A stretch of 5,397 nt of DNA, taken from contig JALVEG010000057.1 of assembly GCA_027031145.1 (NCBI GenBank), positions 1 to 5,397 on the forward strand. The letters are read 5' to 3'. The translations under genes and the position numbers were made by a program. This document shows positions 1 through 5,397 of the stretch, piece after piece (position 1 is the first letter of the stretch; every line of letters starts with the position of its first letter). Source of the DNA: Saprospiraceae bacterium (GTDB lineage Bacteria; Bacteroidota; Bacteroidia; Chitinophagales; Saprospiraceae). The notes under the pieces are model-generated. The model ran no database searches. It saw only the letters and a list, made by a program, of their open reading frames with translations, and was not told the DNA's origin.

Positions 1-1033
1 GAGATTCATCAAAATATTCATTTGTGCCACCAAATTGAAGAATACCGCCATCGTCCAAAATCTTTGATAATACCATTATCATATCATCATGAGCGTCCAA
101 ATCAATTATTGACACTCCATTATGTCCATAAGTTAATACAGGATTCCCATTTTTATCAAATTTATATACAAAAGGTGAACCTGCAATTCTAAAATAGATA
201 TTCCTTTCTTTATCGAGATTCAATTCCCCAAAATCACCATCTAAGAAGTCTATATCTTCCATTTTTGCAATCCCTCCATTGCCAAAAGACTGATTCAATT
301 TTCCGGAAAAATCCAATTCGCTTAGCGAATAAGTCATATTTTGAAATGAACTATCATTTTCCGCAAAAGAAAACAACAATCCTCCATTATAAAAAGTCAA
401 AGCGTTTAATGTAGTATATAACGAATCATTCTTATAGATAAACAAACCATTTTCTCCAAATGTACTGTCAATATTGCCTTCCAAATCCATTTTCATTATA
501 AAGAAGCCGTCCTTACTGGAAATCCAATCACTTTCGAGAGCACCACCAATATAGATATTTTTGTCATCTGAAATAATTTTTGCCGGATATAATGAGTCAT
601 AAGTAGTATCAATAGTTATTATTTTATCCGGTTTGCCGCTTTTATCATATTCATATATAATAAGATAATCCGAACTATCAACACTTGCCAAAGTTAAATT
701 CCCATTTGGCAATATAGTAAAAGGCAAAGAACCTTCAAATTCAGATACTCCGGTAATCAATTTACCCTGATCTGCAAAATTTTCATCTATTCTTCCATTT
801 TTATCATATTTAATAAAAACAGTATTTTCTACATCATCATCATCATTAAAAAAACACTCTACCAGATAGGAATCATCCCAAATAATTCCGTCAAAAGCGA
901 TTGCAAACACATCTTCTCCGGGAAAATTATATAGACTCACTCCCTTATTACCAAAACTTGTATCCAATTGATAATTCTGAGCAAAAATAAAATTAGTAAA
1001 AAACACTAAAGCAACAATAATTCCTGATTTCAT
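1..1033 (-). CDS. Secreted delta-60 repeat protein, N-terminal part (C-terminus beyond window)
   Basis: An open frame runs without a stop from an ATG at 1033 to the left edge, giving 344 residues. Residues 1-19 form a signal peptide (MKSGII, a hydrophobic stretch, then FAQ), so the protein is exported. The rest is a series of repeats about 52-59 residues apart. Each has a strand ending in a turn such as YDKNG, MDLEG or LDFSG, then a D-x-x-FG-x-x-G element: residues 24-31 (DTSFGNKG), 83-90 (DENFADQG), 189-196 (DSTFGENG), 247-254 (NQSFGNGG) and 299-306 (a variant, TYGHNG). A degenerate copy lies near 128-138. This matches the delta-60 repeat family (TIGR02608 type), a probable beta-propeller-like fold found in bacterial surface or secreted proteins. 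Its substrate or partner is unknown. In Bacteroidota such proteins often end in a type IX secretion sorting domain, but that end is outside the window, so the route is inferred. A promoter-like box lies 64 bases upstream. Confidence 0.85.
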   Translation of the reverse strand, partial: MKSGIIVALVFFTNFIFAQNYQLDTSFGNKGVSLYNFPGEDVFAIAFDGIIWDDSYLVECFFNDDDDVENTVFIKYDKNGRIDENFADQGKLITGVSEFEGSLPFTILPNGNLTLASVDSSDYLIIYEYDKSGKPDKIITIDTTYDSLYPAKIISDDKNIYIGGALESDWISSKDGFFIMKMDLEGNIDSTFGENGLFIYKNDSLYTTLNALTFYNGGLLFSFAENDSSFQNMTYSLSELDFSGKLNQSFGNGGIAKMEDIDFLDGDFGELNLDKERNIYFRIAGSPFVYKFDKNGNPVLTYGHNGVSIIDLDAHDDMIMVLSKILDDGGILQFGGTNEYFDES

Positions 1034-1097
1034 AATATTTTTTTATTTAATAAATCATTTTTTTCAATAAATAGCATTATCACTAAGTCATAAATAA

Positions 1098-1105
1098 CAA
1101 AATTA
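1098..1105 (-). promoter_or_regulatory. Candidate -7 promoter box of the delta-60 gene
   Basis: Read on the minus strand the bases are TAATTTTG, an exact match to the Bacteroidota -7 consensus TAnnTTTG. It lies 64 bases upstream of the ATG at 1033, which would leave an untranslated leader of roughly 55-60 bases. No clear -33 TTG is seen at the usual distance upstream, so the call rests on the -7 box alone. In AT-rich DNA such an octamer can arise by chance. Confidence 0.45.
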
Positions 1106-1208
1106 TAAAAAAAGCACTTTGAACTTGTATTAGAAATATCTGTGAATAACGCGGGTTAATATTTCAAAAGCTCCTTCTTGAGAAATCCATTAAAAAATCA
1201 ATTGCCGG

Positions 1209-1222
1209 AATGTATATACATT
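1209..1222. repeat. 14-bp perfect palindrome, possible operator
   Basis: AATGTATATACATT reads the same on both strands. It lies about 105 bases upstream of the candidate -7 box of the delta-60 gene and about 150 bases downstream of the ligase stop. Its symmetry and length fit a binding site for a dimeric regulator, but no regulator gene is present here. It is wholly A/T apart from one G and one C, which lowers its significance. Confidence 0.3.
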
Positions 1223-1319
1223 TTTATTATAACGTAAATAAGTAAAAAATGTTACTTTGAATGATTATTCAATCTACTCAGGTTATAAAAATAAGACATA
1301 AATAGTAAAATCATAGCAA

Positions 1320-1368
1320 GTACTCAAGTGCTCTTGTATAGAGTAAAAAACAGCTGATTCTTGAGTAC
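1320..1368 (-). terminator. Inverted repeat just after the ligase stop, possible terminator or 3' stem
   Basis: The arms GTACTCAAG (1320-1328) and CTTGAGTAC (1360-1368) are perfect 9-bp complements, and the outer arm begins two bases beyond the ligase stop codon. The 31-base interior contains a second small hairpin, CTCT (1331-1334) with AGAG (1340-1343). It also holds a run of six T on the minus strand (1345-1350). The position suits an operon end. However, the large loop and the lack of a T-run after the outer stem mean it is not a standard intrinsic terminator. It may instead be an mRNA 3' stabilising stem or a protein-binding site. Confidence 0.4.
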
Positions 1369-1370
1369 CT

Positions 1371-2735
1371 TTATACTTTTTCCCAACCTTTTTTAATGTT
1401 TTTCTCTATTGCTTCACCGTAAAGTGAGTCAGCTTGCTCTTTATTATTAGTTACTTTAACTTCTTTTTTGAGAGGGTCTTTTCTGCCTGAACTAAAATCT
1501 GTATAATGGAATACAAAGGCAGGATAATTATCTAATTCTTCTTTATTGGTTTTTAATAAAATAAATTTGCGTACCATCATCGCTCCTCGACTTTCTTTTG
1601 TATAAACTTCCCTTTTTAGTATTTCACTATGTGGCAAATTATCAAGGTCTATGGTTTCTATATCATCAAAAGCCATCACTTGAGTCACTTGTTTGAAACC
1701 TACATCCTCAATAGTAGCTTGCTTGTCATCTCTGAATCTAAGAAACAACGGTATAGTAACTGATACCGAGGGTTGATGATAATTACCGGTCCAACCTTTT
1801 TTCTCATCATAGGATAAATTCATTTTTAGAATATTTCCTTTAGAATTTTGATTTATGACATCGATACAAGAAAATTCAACTACTGTTTCAGGTTTAATCA
1901 TTTGGAATCCGAGTCTGTTTCTTGCAACTTCCAAATAATCTGATTTCACTACTTTCTTACTGTATTCTTCGAGCAATTCTCTTCTTTGGTCTTCATTAAA
2001 ACCATGACTTAAGTGTGCAAAAATCTGATAAGAACCATCTTCCTTCATAAATGCCAATAAAAAATCTCTTAACATATCCGAACGATCTCCATCACTACGT
2101 GCAAACCCTATGATTACTGCATCAAATGTGAATTTTGGTTTTATCTTATAAATCGAAAATCCTTCATTTTTCACAACTATACCTTCGTGCTTTCCGATTT
2201 CTACTTTTTCTTTGAAATACTCTTCAATATCTTTTTTGTTTTCCGTAGTGAAGTGAGTCACTATATGCACTATCCCCTCAGGAGCTAAGATATTTTTCAG
2301 CTTGTTGTATTTATCAAAAACTGTACTGTCAACAAATGATTCGTTTTCCAATTCGATAAGGTCAAAGGCAGCATACTTCAATCCTTTTCCTCCATTTGCA
2401 AGTGCAGTGCTTACATTGAACATTCTAGTGCGTTCGTCACTATCCAAATATAACTCTCCTGCAACAAAAAGTTTATCAATACCTTTAGATTCCAATATCG
2501 TTTCCATTTCCTCATGAAGATGAATCCGATCCAGTATTTTCCCATTTCTGTTTATGAAGACAGCGTTTTTATCTTCGTATATCATTGCATAAAAGTGCCC
2601 ATCGTATTTGACTGAAACCAGAAATTGATTGAAATGAGCCAATTTTGATGTGATATGTTCAGCATCTATTGCTATATATCTTGATGCTATTTTCCTTTTA
2701 TAATCTATTGTTTTTTTAATATAATCGCTAGTCAT
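1371..2735 (-). CDS. ATP-dependent DNA ligase with WGR-like C-terminal extension
   Basis: This 454-residue cytoplasmic enzyme (no signal peptide) should seal 5'-phosphate/3'-OH nicks through an enzyme-AMP intermediate. The nucleotidyltransferase motifs are all visible. Motif I is KYDG at 43-46, with K43 the predicted AMP-accepting lysine. Motif III is AGELYLD at 92-98, IIIa is YAAFDLIEL at 121-129, IV is HEGIVVK at 183-189, V is YKIKPKF at 196-202, and VI is FRDDK at 334-338. Motif VI within an OB-fold region (about 205-350) favours a DNA ligase over an RNA ligase. Only 42 residues precede K43, so the N-terminal DNA-binding domain of larger ligases is absent. Residues about 375-454 form an extra domain ending SSGRKDPL...NIKKGWEKV that resembles a WGR domain with the tryptophan lost (inference). 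The ATG overlaps the stop of the upstream gene by 8 bases, so translation is probably coupled. It is the last gene of a three-gene operon. As an ATP-dependent enzyme in a bacterium it is probably an accessory repair ligase beside the usual NAD-dependent one. Confidence 0.92.
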   Translation of the reverse strand: MTSDYIKKTIDYKRKIASRYIAIDAEHITSKLAHFNQFLVSVKYDGHFYAMIYEDKNAVFINRNGKILDRIHLHEEMETILESKGIDKLFVAGELYLDSDERTRMFNVSTALANGGKGLKYAAFDLIELENESFVDSTVFDKYNKLKNILAPEGIVHIVTHFTTENKKDIEEYFKEKVEIGKHEGIVVKNEGFSIYKIKPKFTFDAVIIGFARSDGDRSDMLRDFLLAFMKEDGSYQIFAHLSHGFNEDQRRELLEEYSKKVVKSDYLEVARNRLGFQMIKPETVVEFSCIDVINQNSKGNILKMNLSYDEKKGWTGNYHQPSVSVTIPLFLRFRDDKQATIEDVGFKQVTQVMAFDDIETIDLDNLPHSEILKREVYTKESRGAMMVRKFILLKTNKEELDNYPAFVFHYTDFSSGRKDPLKKEVKVTNNKEQADSLYGEAIEKNIKKGWEKV

Positions 2736-3438
2736 CGTTCAATGGTTTTAATTCTAAGTTGGACAAATGCATCAAAAGCATATACTCTTTATTATTTGTT
2801 CTGCCTTCCAGAAATACTCTAAATGCCTGACCTCCTTCTTGAAAGATGACAGGTCCAGTTCCTTTCTTTCCACTTCCGAGTAAAAGAAAACTTTTTTTGT
2901 CTTCCAGTTCTTTGGCCATTTCAAATAGATAATCATACGTTAGTCCGGAATCGTGTATCAGTTGATATGTTCTTATAAATACAAATTTATTAAAAGATTT
3001 TTCTATTGGGAAATACTTTCCGGACCATTTCAACGGCTCCTCATCTGTTACATTAGATTCCAAATGCCTTAATTCTCTTTCTTCTTTTAATTCACCTTTG
3101 GGGTCAAATACTTTTTCTGTTTTATACACTCGATAGACCACTTGCAAATCCTCATTGATATATACTTTAGGACTTGAGTCTAAAAATTTACCTGTAACTT
3201 CCGTATTTATTTCCGGATTACCTGAAATAATTGCTTCTGCCAATTTATTTAGATCTTTATATTTTTTTTGAAGTGCTTCAAAACTCGTTTCAGCTACTCC
3301 TTTTATGATTTTTTTATTTGTTACAGGTATATTTGATTGATCTACTTTAATAGCTTTTGAAACAGGTGTAAACCCTTTGAAATTTATGAATGTATTCCTT
3401 GCTTTGCTATTGCTGATATGTATTTTTCTAATACTCAT
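2728..3438 (-). CDS. Uncharacterised protein, middle gene of the ligase operon
   Basis: I do not recognise this 236-residue protein. It has no signal peptide or membrane segment and should be cytoplasmic. The first 45 or so residues are basic (MSIRKIHIS, SKARN, NKKIIKG). Residues 51-72 look helical. The part from about 85 to the end looks like one folded domain, with strands around KVYINEDLQVVYRVYK (91-106), a charged segment EERELRHLE (119-127), and FVFIRTYQLIHDSGLTYDYLFEMAKELEDKK around 152-182. It ends with a glycine-rich turn GSGKKGTGP (188-196) and a strand MLLMHLSNLELK (220-231). The ATG at 3438 lies 15 bases after the preceding stop, and its TAG overlaps the ligase ATG by 8 bases. This tight arrangement suggests it acts with the ligase, perhaps as a nucleic-acid-binding or recruiting partner; that role is inference only. 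Confidence 0.8.
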   Translation of the reverse strand: MSIRKIHISNSKARNTFINFKGFTPVSKAIKVDQSNIPVTNKKIIKGVAETSFEALQKKYKDLNKLAEAIISGNPEINTEVTGKFLDSSPKVYINEDLQVVYRVYKTEKVFDPKGELKEERELRHLESNVTDEEPLKWSGKYFPIEKSFNKFVFIRTYQLIHDSGLTYDYLFEMAKELEDKKSFLLLGSGKKGTGPVIFQEGGQAFRVFLEGRTNNKEYMLLMHLSNLELKPLNDD

Positions 3439-3453
3439 TTTCTATTATTTTAA

Positions 3454-4065
3454 TTAAAGCATTCCAAAATCAAAATCATCGTCATCATCTTCTTCGATAT
3501 TTTCGCTTTCGACAACTTTTTCCAATCCGATAAATTCAAATGGGCTCACTTGGCCTGTAACGATAAATAATGTTCCCTCATTTTGGAGCAAAAAGGCGTC
3601 ATCATCATCATAATCTGTCCGGTAGTTAAATTCAAAGCGCAAAACTTTTAGTTCTTTTAGTAGTTTTACTAATTCCGCAATATCGATTTCCTCATCGACT
3701 GATGATAATTGATAAACTGCTTTCACATGTAGTTGCAAATATTCGTTTAAGGAGGTCTCTCTTAGTTCGATTTTTTCCAAATCAAAAGATGATGGGATTT
3801 TTTCTAACTCATTTCCTTCGTTGTCTATCATTTTGACCGAATTTGACGGTATATATTCGTTTTGTTGATTCATAGTGATATACCCAACGCATCCTCTAGA
3901 TAAAATATATTTTCCGTCATCGGAAATGCTCGCTAGTGTACAATTTGAATTATTGTCGTCTTTCACTTCAATAACTGTATATCCATATAGTTTTTTACGG
4001 TCTATTTTTTGTATGCCGAAATTATAGCTTTTCCCCTTATAAAAAAGATGTAATGCTCTTGCCAT
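3454..4065 (-). CDS. Uncharacterised protein with acidic C-terminal tail, first gene of the ligase operon
   Basis: I do not recognise this 203-residue protein. I start it at the ATG at 4065; a TTG two codons upstream (4071) is also in frame but is a weaker choice. There is no signal peptide. Residues 1-95 look beta-rich (ALHLFYKGKSYNFG, KKLYGYTVIEV, DGKYILSRGCVGYI), with two cysteines at 42 and 59. Residues 126-142 look helical. The C-terminal half is strongly acidic, with four aspartates at 153-156. A tail from about 187 ends EEDDDDDFDFGML, that is, an acid run closed by aromatic and hydrophobic residues. Similar tails occur in single-strand-binding proteins and other nucleic-acid partners, where they contact other proteins, but I see no OB-fold signature that would prove this. 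The gene opens the operon: a promoter-like pair lies 81-111 bases upstream, and the next gene follows after 15 bases. Confidence 0.8.
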   Translation of the reverse strand: MARALHLFYKGKSYNFGIQKIDRKKLYGYTVIEVKDDNNSNCTLASISDDGKYILSRGCVGYITMNQQNEYIPSNSVKMIDNEGNELEKIPSSFDLEKIELRETSLNEYLQLHVKAVYQLSSVDEEIDIAELVKLLKELKVLRFEFNYRTDYDDDDAFLLQNEGTLFIVTGQVSPFEFIGLEKVVESENIEEDDDDDFDFGML

Positions 4066-4145
4066 TTGCAAATATTTTACGGTGCGCGCTCAATTGTCTA
4101 TTGATTATACGACAGCTTGATTCAATAAATTGATAATATCATTTC

Positions 4146-4176
4146 CAAAATTACCTATTTATTTTGTAAAAGTCAA
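4146..4176 (-). promoter_or_regulatory. Candidate promoter of the three-gene ligase operon
   Basis: On the minus strand there is a TTG at 4176-4174, then 20 bases, then TAATTTTG at 4153-4146. This fits the Bacteroidota pattern of a -33 TTG and a -7 TAnnTTTG. Transcription would start near 4138, giving a leader of roughly 70 bases before the ATG at 4065. The -33 element overlaps the last codon and stop of the upstream glycosidase gene. The operon could therefore have its own promoter while also receiving read-through, since no clear terminator is seen in the 107-base gap. Confidence 0.55.
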
Positions 4177-5006
4177 TTATTTTTGTCTTTTGGTAAAACT
4201 AATAGGGCATTTGCTACCGGACGTTCTCCTGCTTTGTCACTTGGATTATTCACGATTCCTTTGTTTTTTAACCACATAGTAGTCGAGCCTCCTCCATCGA
4301 GATTTATCGCATCTATGCAATTTAGAGTTTTTAGATATTCTTGTAGCTCATAGAGATTCATGCCTTGGGCTCTTTTGCTTCTGCCGTCAATAGTGATTAG
4401 GAGAATGGATTTGTCTGTTGTACACAAGCAGGTTCGAGGATGTCTTTTATTGACAAACTTCAAATTTGGCATCTTCATAGCCTTAGATTCAAGCAATAAA
4501 ACCGGTCCGGTTACCAATACCGCATTTTCGTTTTTAGAATTTTCATAAAAGTCTTCGTTTTTTGCCTTTTCTATCAAAATTGAGTTCTGTTTGTCCAAAA
4601 TCAAGGCACCGTTCATTAGGTTTTTTGGTTTTCCCCATTTGTTTTTTTTCGAGCTGTTTTTGCTTATAACAGTATCTTCAATTTCTAAATACGTCACACT
4701 ACCTCCTTTATCTACATTGAAAAATCCACCGTTTATAGCAGCTAAGGCATTGTTTTTAAGAGCAAATTCTGAGGTTCGTATTAATTTTATTGGGCTGTAT
4801 TCCAGAGCAATATTGTATTTTTTAGAATTTTTATTTAGTGCTATTATCGAAATAATCTGTTTGCTGTTATACAGTGAATCTGTCTCGATTTGACTGAACA
4901 ATATAGTGTCTTTTGACATCGCTGATAAGGCATTGGTCTGACTGAAGCCCGCATTAAAATTGCTTGTAAATATTATGATCAGTATAGAGAGTGTTTTATT
5001 TAACAT
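4173..5006 (-). CDS. Exported phosphodiester glycosidase family protein (NAGPA domain)
   Basis: This 277-residue protein begins with a signal peptide (about residues 1-22: MLNK, a hydrophobic core, then NAGFSQ) with no lipobox cysteine, so it should be released into the periplasm or outside. The body matches the NAGPA/DUF2233 family, related to the enzyme that removes N-acetylglucosamine from phosphodiester-linked sugars. The family motifs are present: AAINGGFFN (89-97), a central segment with HPRTCLC (189-195), ITIDGRS (204-210), NLDGGGSTTMW (235-245) and GERPVANALLV (260-270). The bacterial substrate is unknown; cell-wall or exopolysaccharide phosphodiester-linked sugars are likely targets (inference). 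The length is normal for a single-domain member. The ATG at 5006 lies 22 bases after the stop of the LOG-like gene, with only an A-rich leader and no Shine-Dalgarno sequence, so the two are probably cotranscribed. Confidence 0.88.
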   Translation of the reverse strand: MLNKTLSILIIIFTSNFNAGFSQTNALSAMSKDTILFSQIETDSLYNSKQIISIIALNKNSKKYNIALEYSPIKLIRTSEFALKNNALAAINGGFFNVDKGGSVTYLEIEDTVISKNSSKKNKWGKPKNLMNGALILDKQNSILIEKAKNEDFYENSKNENAVLVTGPVLLLESKAMKMPNLKFVNKRHPRTCLCTTDKSILLITIDGRSKRAQGMNLYELQEYLKTLNCIDAINLDGGGSTTMWLKNKGIVNNPSDKAGERPVANALLVLPKDKNN

Positions 5007-5028
5007 ATTGATTTTTATTTTTCAGATA

Positions 5029-5397
5029 TTATTTAGGAAACAGATATTCTTTTGGGTTGTAACTAATTATAATATTTACAATGGTCTTTACATCATCAGT
5101 CAAATATAAAAGTTCGTCATAGACATTGCCTTTTGCCACTGTTTTTATCAAATTCCAAACGGGTTTTTCTTCTTGCCATCTCTTTTTGCCAAATAAAATC
5201 ATTGGTGATACTTGTTTTTTATTTCTTTTTTTGTCGTTGTAAGGAGCATAGTGATTCTGGGTAGCATCCTGAAATATTTCTTGGATAGTACCTGCACTTC
5301 CCGGAGCAAATATAACTCCGTTTTTTGCAATAGACAATAGTCCGTCCTCTCTGACACTATTTGCAAAATATTTTGCGATATGTGTGGCAAATAGAGT
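5029..5397 (-). CDS. LOG/lysine-decarboxylase-like Rossmann-fold protein, C-terminal part (N-terminus beyond window)
   Basis: The frame is open from the right edge and ends at TAA (5031-5029), giving the last 122 residues. A TTG at 5337 could be taken as a start. However, the 20 upstream codons continue the family pattern (FATHIAKYFANSVREDGLL), so the gene is truncated by the window rather than starting there. Near the middle is NGVIFAPGSAGTIQE (26-40 of the visible part), a form of the PGGxGTxxE nucleotide-phosphate-binding motif of LOG/TIGR00730-type proteins with serine in place of the second glycine. R16, in the preceding helix, may correspond to the conserved catalytic arginine. Family members hydrolyse nucleotide monophosphates to base and ribose 5-phosphate, including cytokinin-type substrates; the exact substrate here cannot be told. 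It is cytoplasmic and probably cotranscribed with the glycosidase gene that follows after 22 bases. Confidence 0.83.
   Translation of the reverse strand, partial: TLFATHIAKYFANSVREDGLLSIAKNGVIFAPGSAGTIQEIFQDATQNHYAPYNDKKRNKKQVSPMILFGKKRWQEEKPVWNLIKTVAKGNVYDELLYLTDDVKTIVNIIISYNPKEYLFPK

Larger units (their letters stand above)
1034..1370. other. 337-base intergenic region between the ligase and the delta-60 gene
   Basis: No coding region of useful length is seen on either strand; the open frames noticed are only 11-15 codons long. It holds the candidate promoter box at 1098-1105, the 14-bp palindrome at 1209-1222, a small perfect hairpin at 1257-1272 (arms TTGAAT and ATTCAA, four-base loop) and the 9-bp inverted repeat at 1320-1368. 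It separates two minus-strand transcription units: the 3' end of the ligase operon and the 5' region of the delta-60 gene. I see no tRNA, riboswitch or insertion-sequence remnant. Confidence 0.7.

Noticed and set aside
1168..1182. AAGGAGC Shine-Dalgarno-like sequence on the minus strand in the gene-free stretch
   Set aside because: No start codon with a usable frame follows; the nearest frame stops within a few codons.
1226..1231. TATAAT box on the minus strand
   Set aside because: Bacteroidota promoters use TAnnTTTG; TATAAT is frequent by chance in DNA this AT-rich, and no gene starts nearby.
1175..1365. TTCTTGAG occurring twice in the gene-free stretch
   Set aside because: Two copies of eight bases without regular spacing or symmetry do not support a repeat family or CRISPR array.
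2302..2517. Plus-strand open frame of 71 codons
   Set aside because: It lies wholly inside the ligase on the opposite strand, and its product is a low-complexity serine-rich sequence with no recognisable motif.
2851..2877. Glycine-rich GSGKKGTGP in the middle operon protein as a Walker A P-loop
   Set aside because: The spacing does not fit GxxxxGK[ST], and no Walker B follows in the short remainder.
2728..3438. Middle operon protein as a LigD-type 3'-phosphoesterase
   Set aside because: The conserved histidine/aspartate pattern of that domain is not visible.
4066..4071. TTG start two codons upstream for the first operon gene
   Set aside because: An ATG follows two codons later at 4065 and neither start has a Shine-Dalgarno sequence, so the ATG is the simpler choice.
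4101..4134. Three direct copies of TTGAT in the operon leader
   Set aside because: The copies are only five bases long, unevenly spaced and AT-rich, so chance is the likeliest explanation.
4360..4893. Two plus-strand open frames of 62 and 100 codons
   Set aside because: Both are antisense to the glycosidase gene, whose motifs are intact; the products look like shadow translations rich in F, L and S.
5199..5390. Minus-strand open frame of 63 codons
   Set aside because: It overlaps the LOG-like gene in another frame, and the motif-bearing frame is clearly the coding one.

Overview
The window is AT-rich DNA with every gene on the minus strand. It most likely comes from the phylum Bacteroidota. 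Three things point there: two candidate promoters carry the Bacteroidota-type -7 box TAnnTTTG, the start codons lack a Shine-Dalgarno sequence, and the exported proteins are typical of the phylum. Nothing in the window fixes a genus.

Layout, in the direction of transcription (right to left). (1) 5397-5029: the C-terminal part of a LOG/lysine-decarboxylase-like Rossmann-fold protein, cut by the right edge. (2) 5006-4173: an exported phosphodiester-glycosidase (NAGPA-domain) protein, 22 bases downstream and probably on the same transcript. (3) 4172-4066: a short gap holding a good candidate promoter (-33 TTG and -7 TAATTTTG). (4) 4065-1371: a compact three-gene operon. It starts with an uncharacterised protein that has an acidic C-terminal tail, continues after 15 bases with a second uncharacterised protein, and ends with an ATP-dependent DNA ligase whose start overlaps the preceding stop by 8 bases. 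(5) 1370-1034: 337 bases without a gene, holding a 9-bp inverted repeat just after the ligase stop, a 14-bp perfect palindrome and a promoter-like box. (6) 1033-1: the N-terminal 344 residues of a secreted protein with a signal peptide and a series of delta-60-type repeats, cut by the left edge.

The most interesting part is the three-gene operon. The ligase has all the nucleotidyltransferase motifs, including the lysine of motif I and the RxDK of motif VI. It lacks an N-terminal DNA-binding domain and instead carries a C-terminal extension that looks like a divergent WGR domain. Tight spacing and overlap suggest that the two unrecognised proteins work with it, perhaps in strand-break repair or another nucleic-acid end-joining process. 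That role is inference. The other genes look like ordinary housekeeping or exported proteins.
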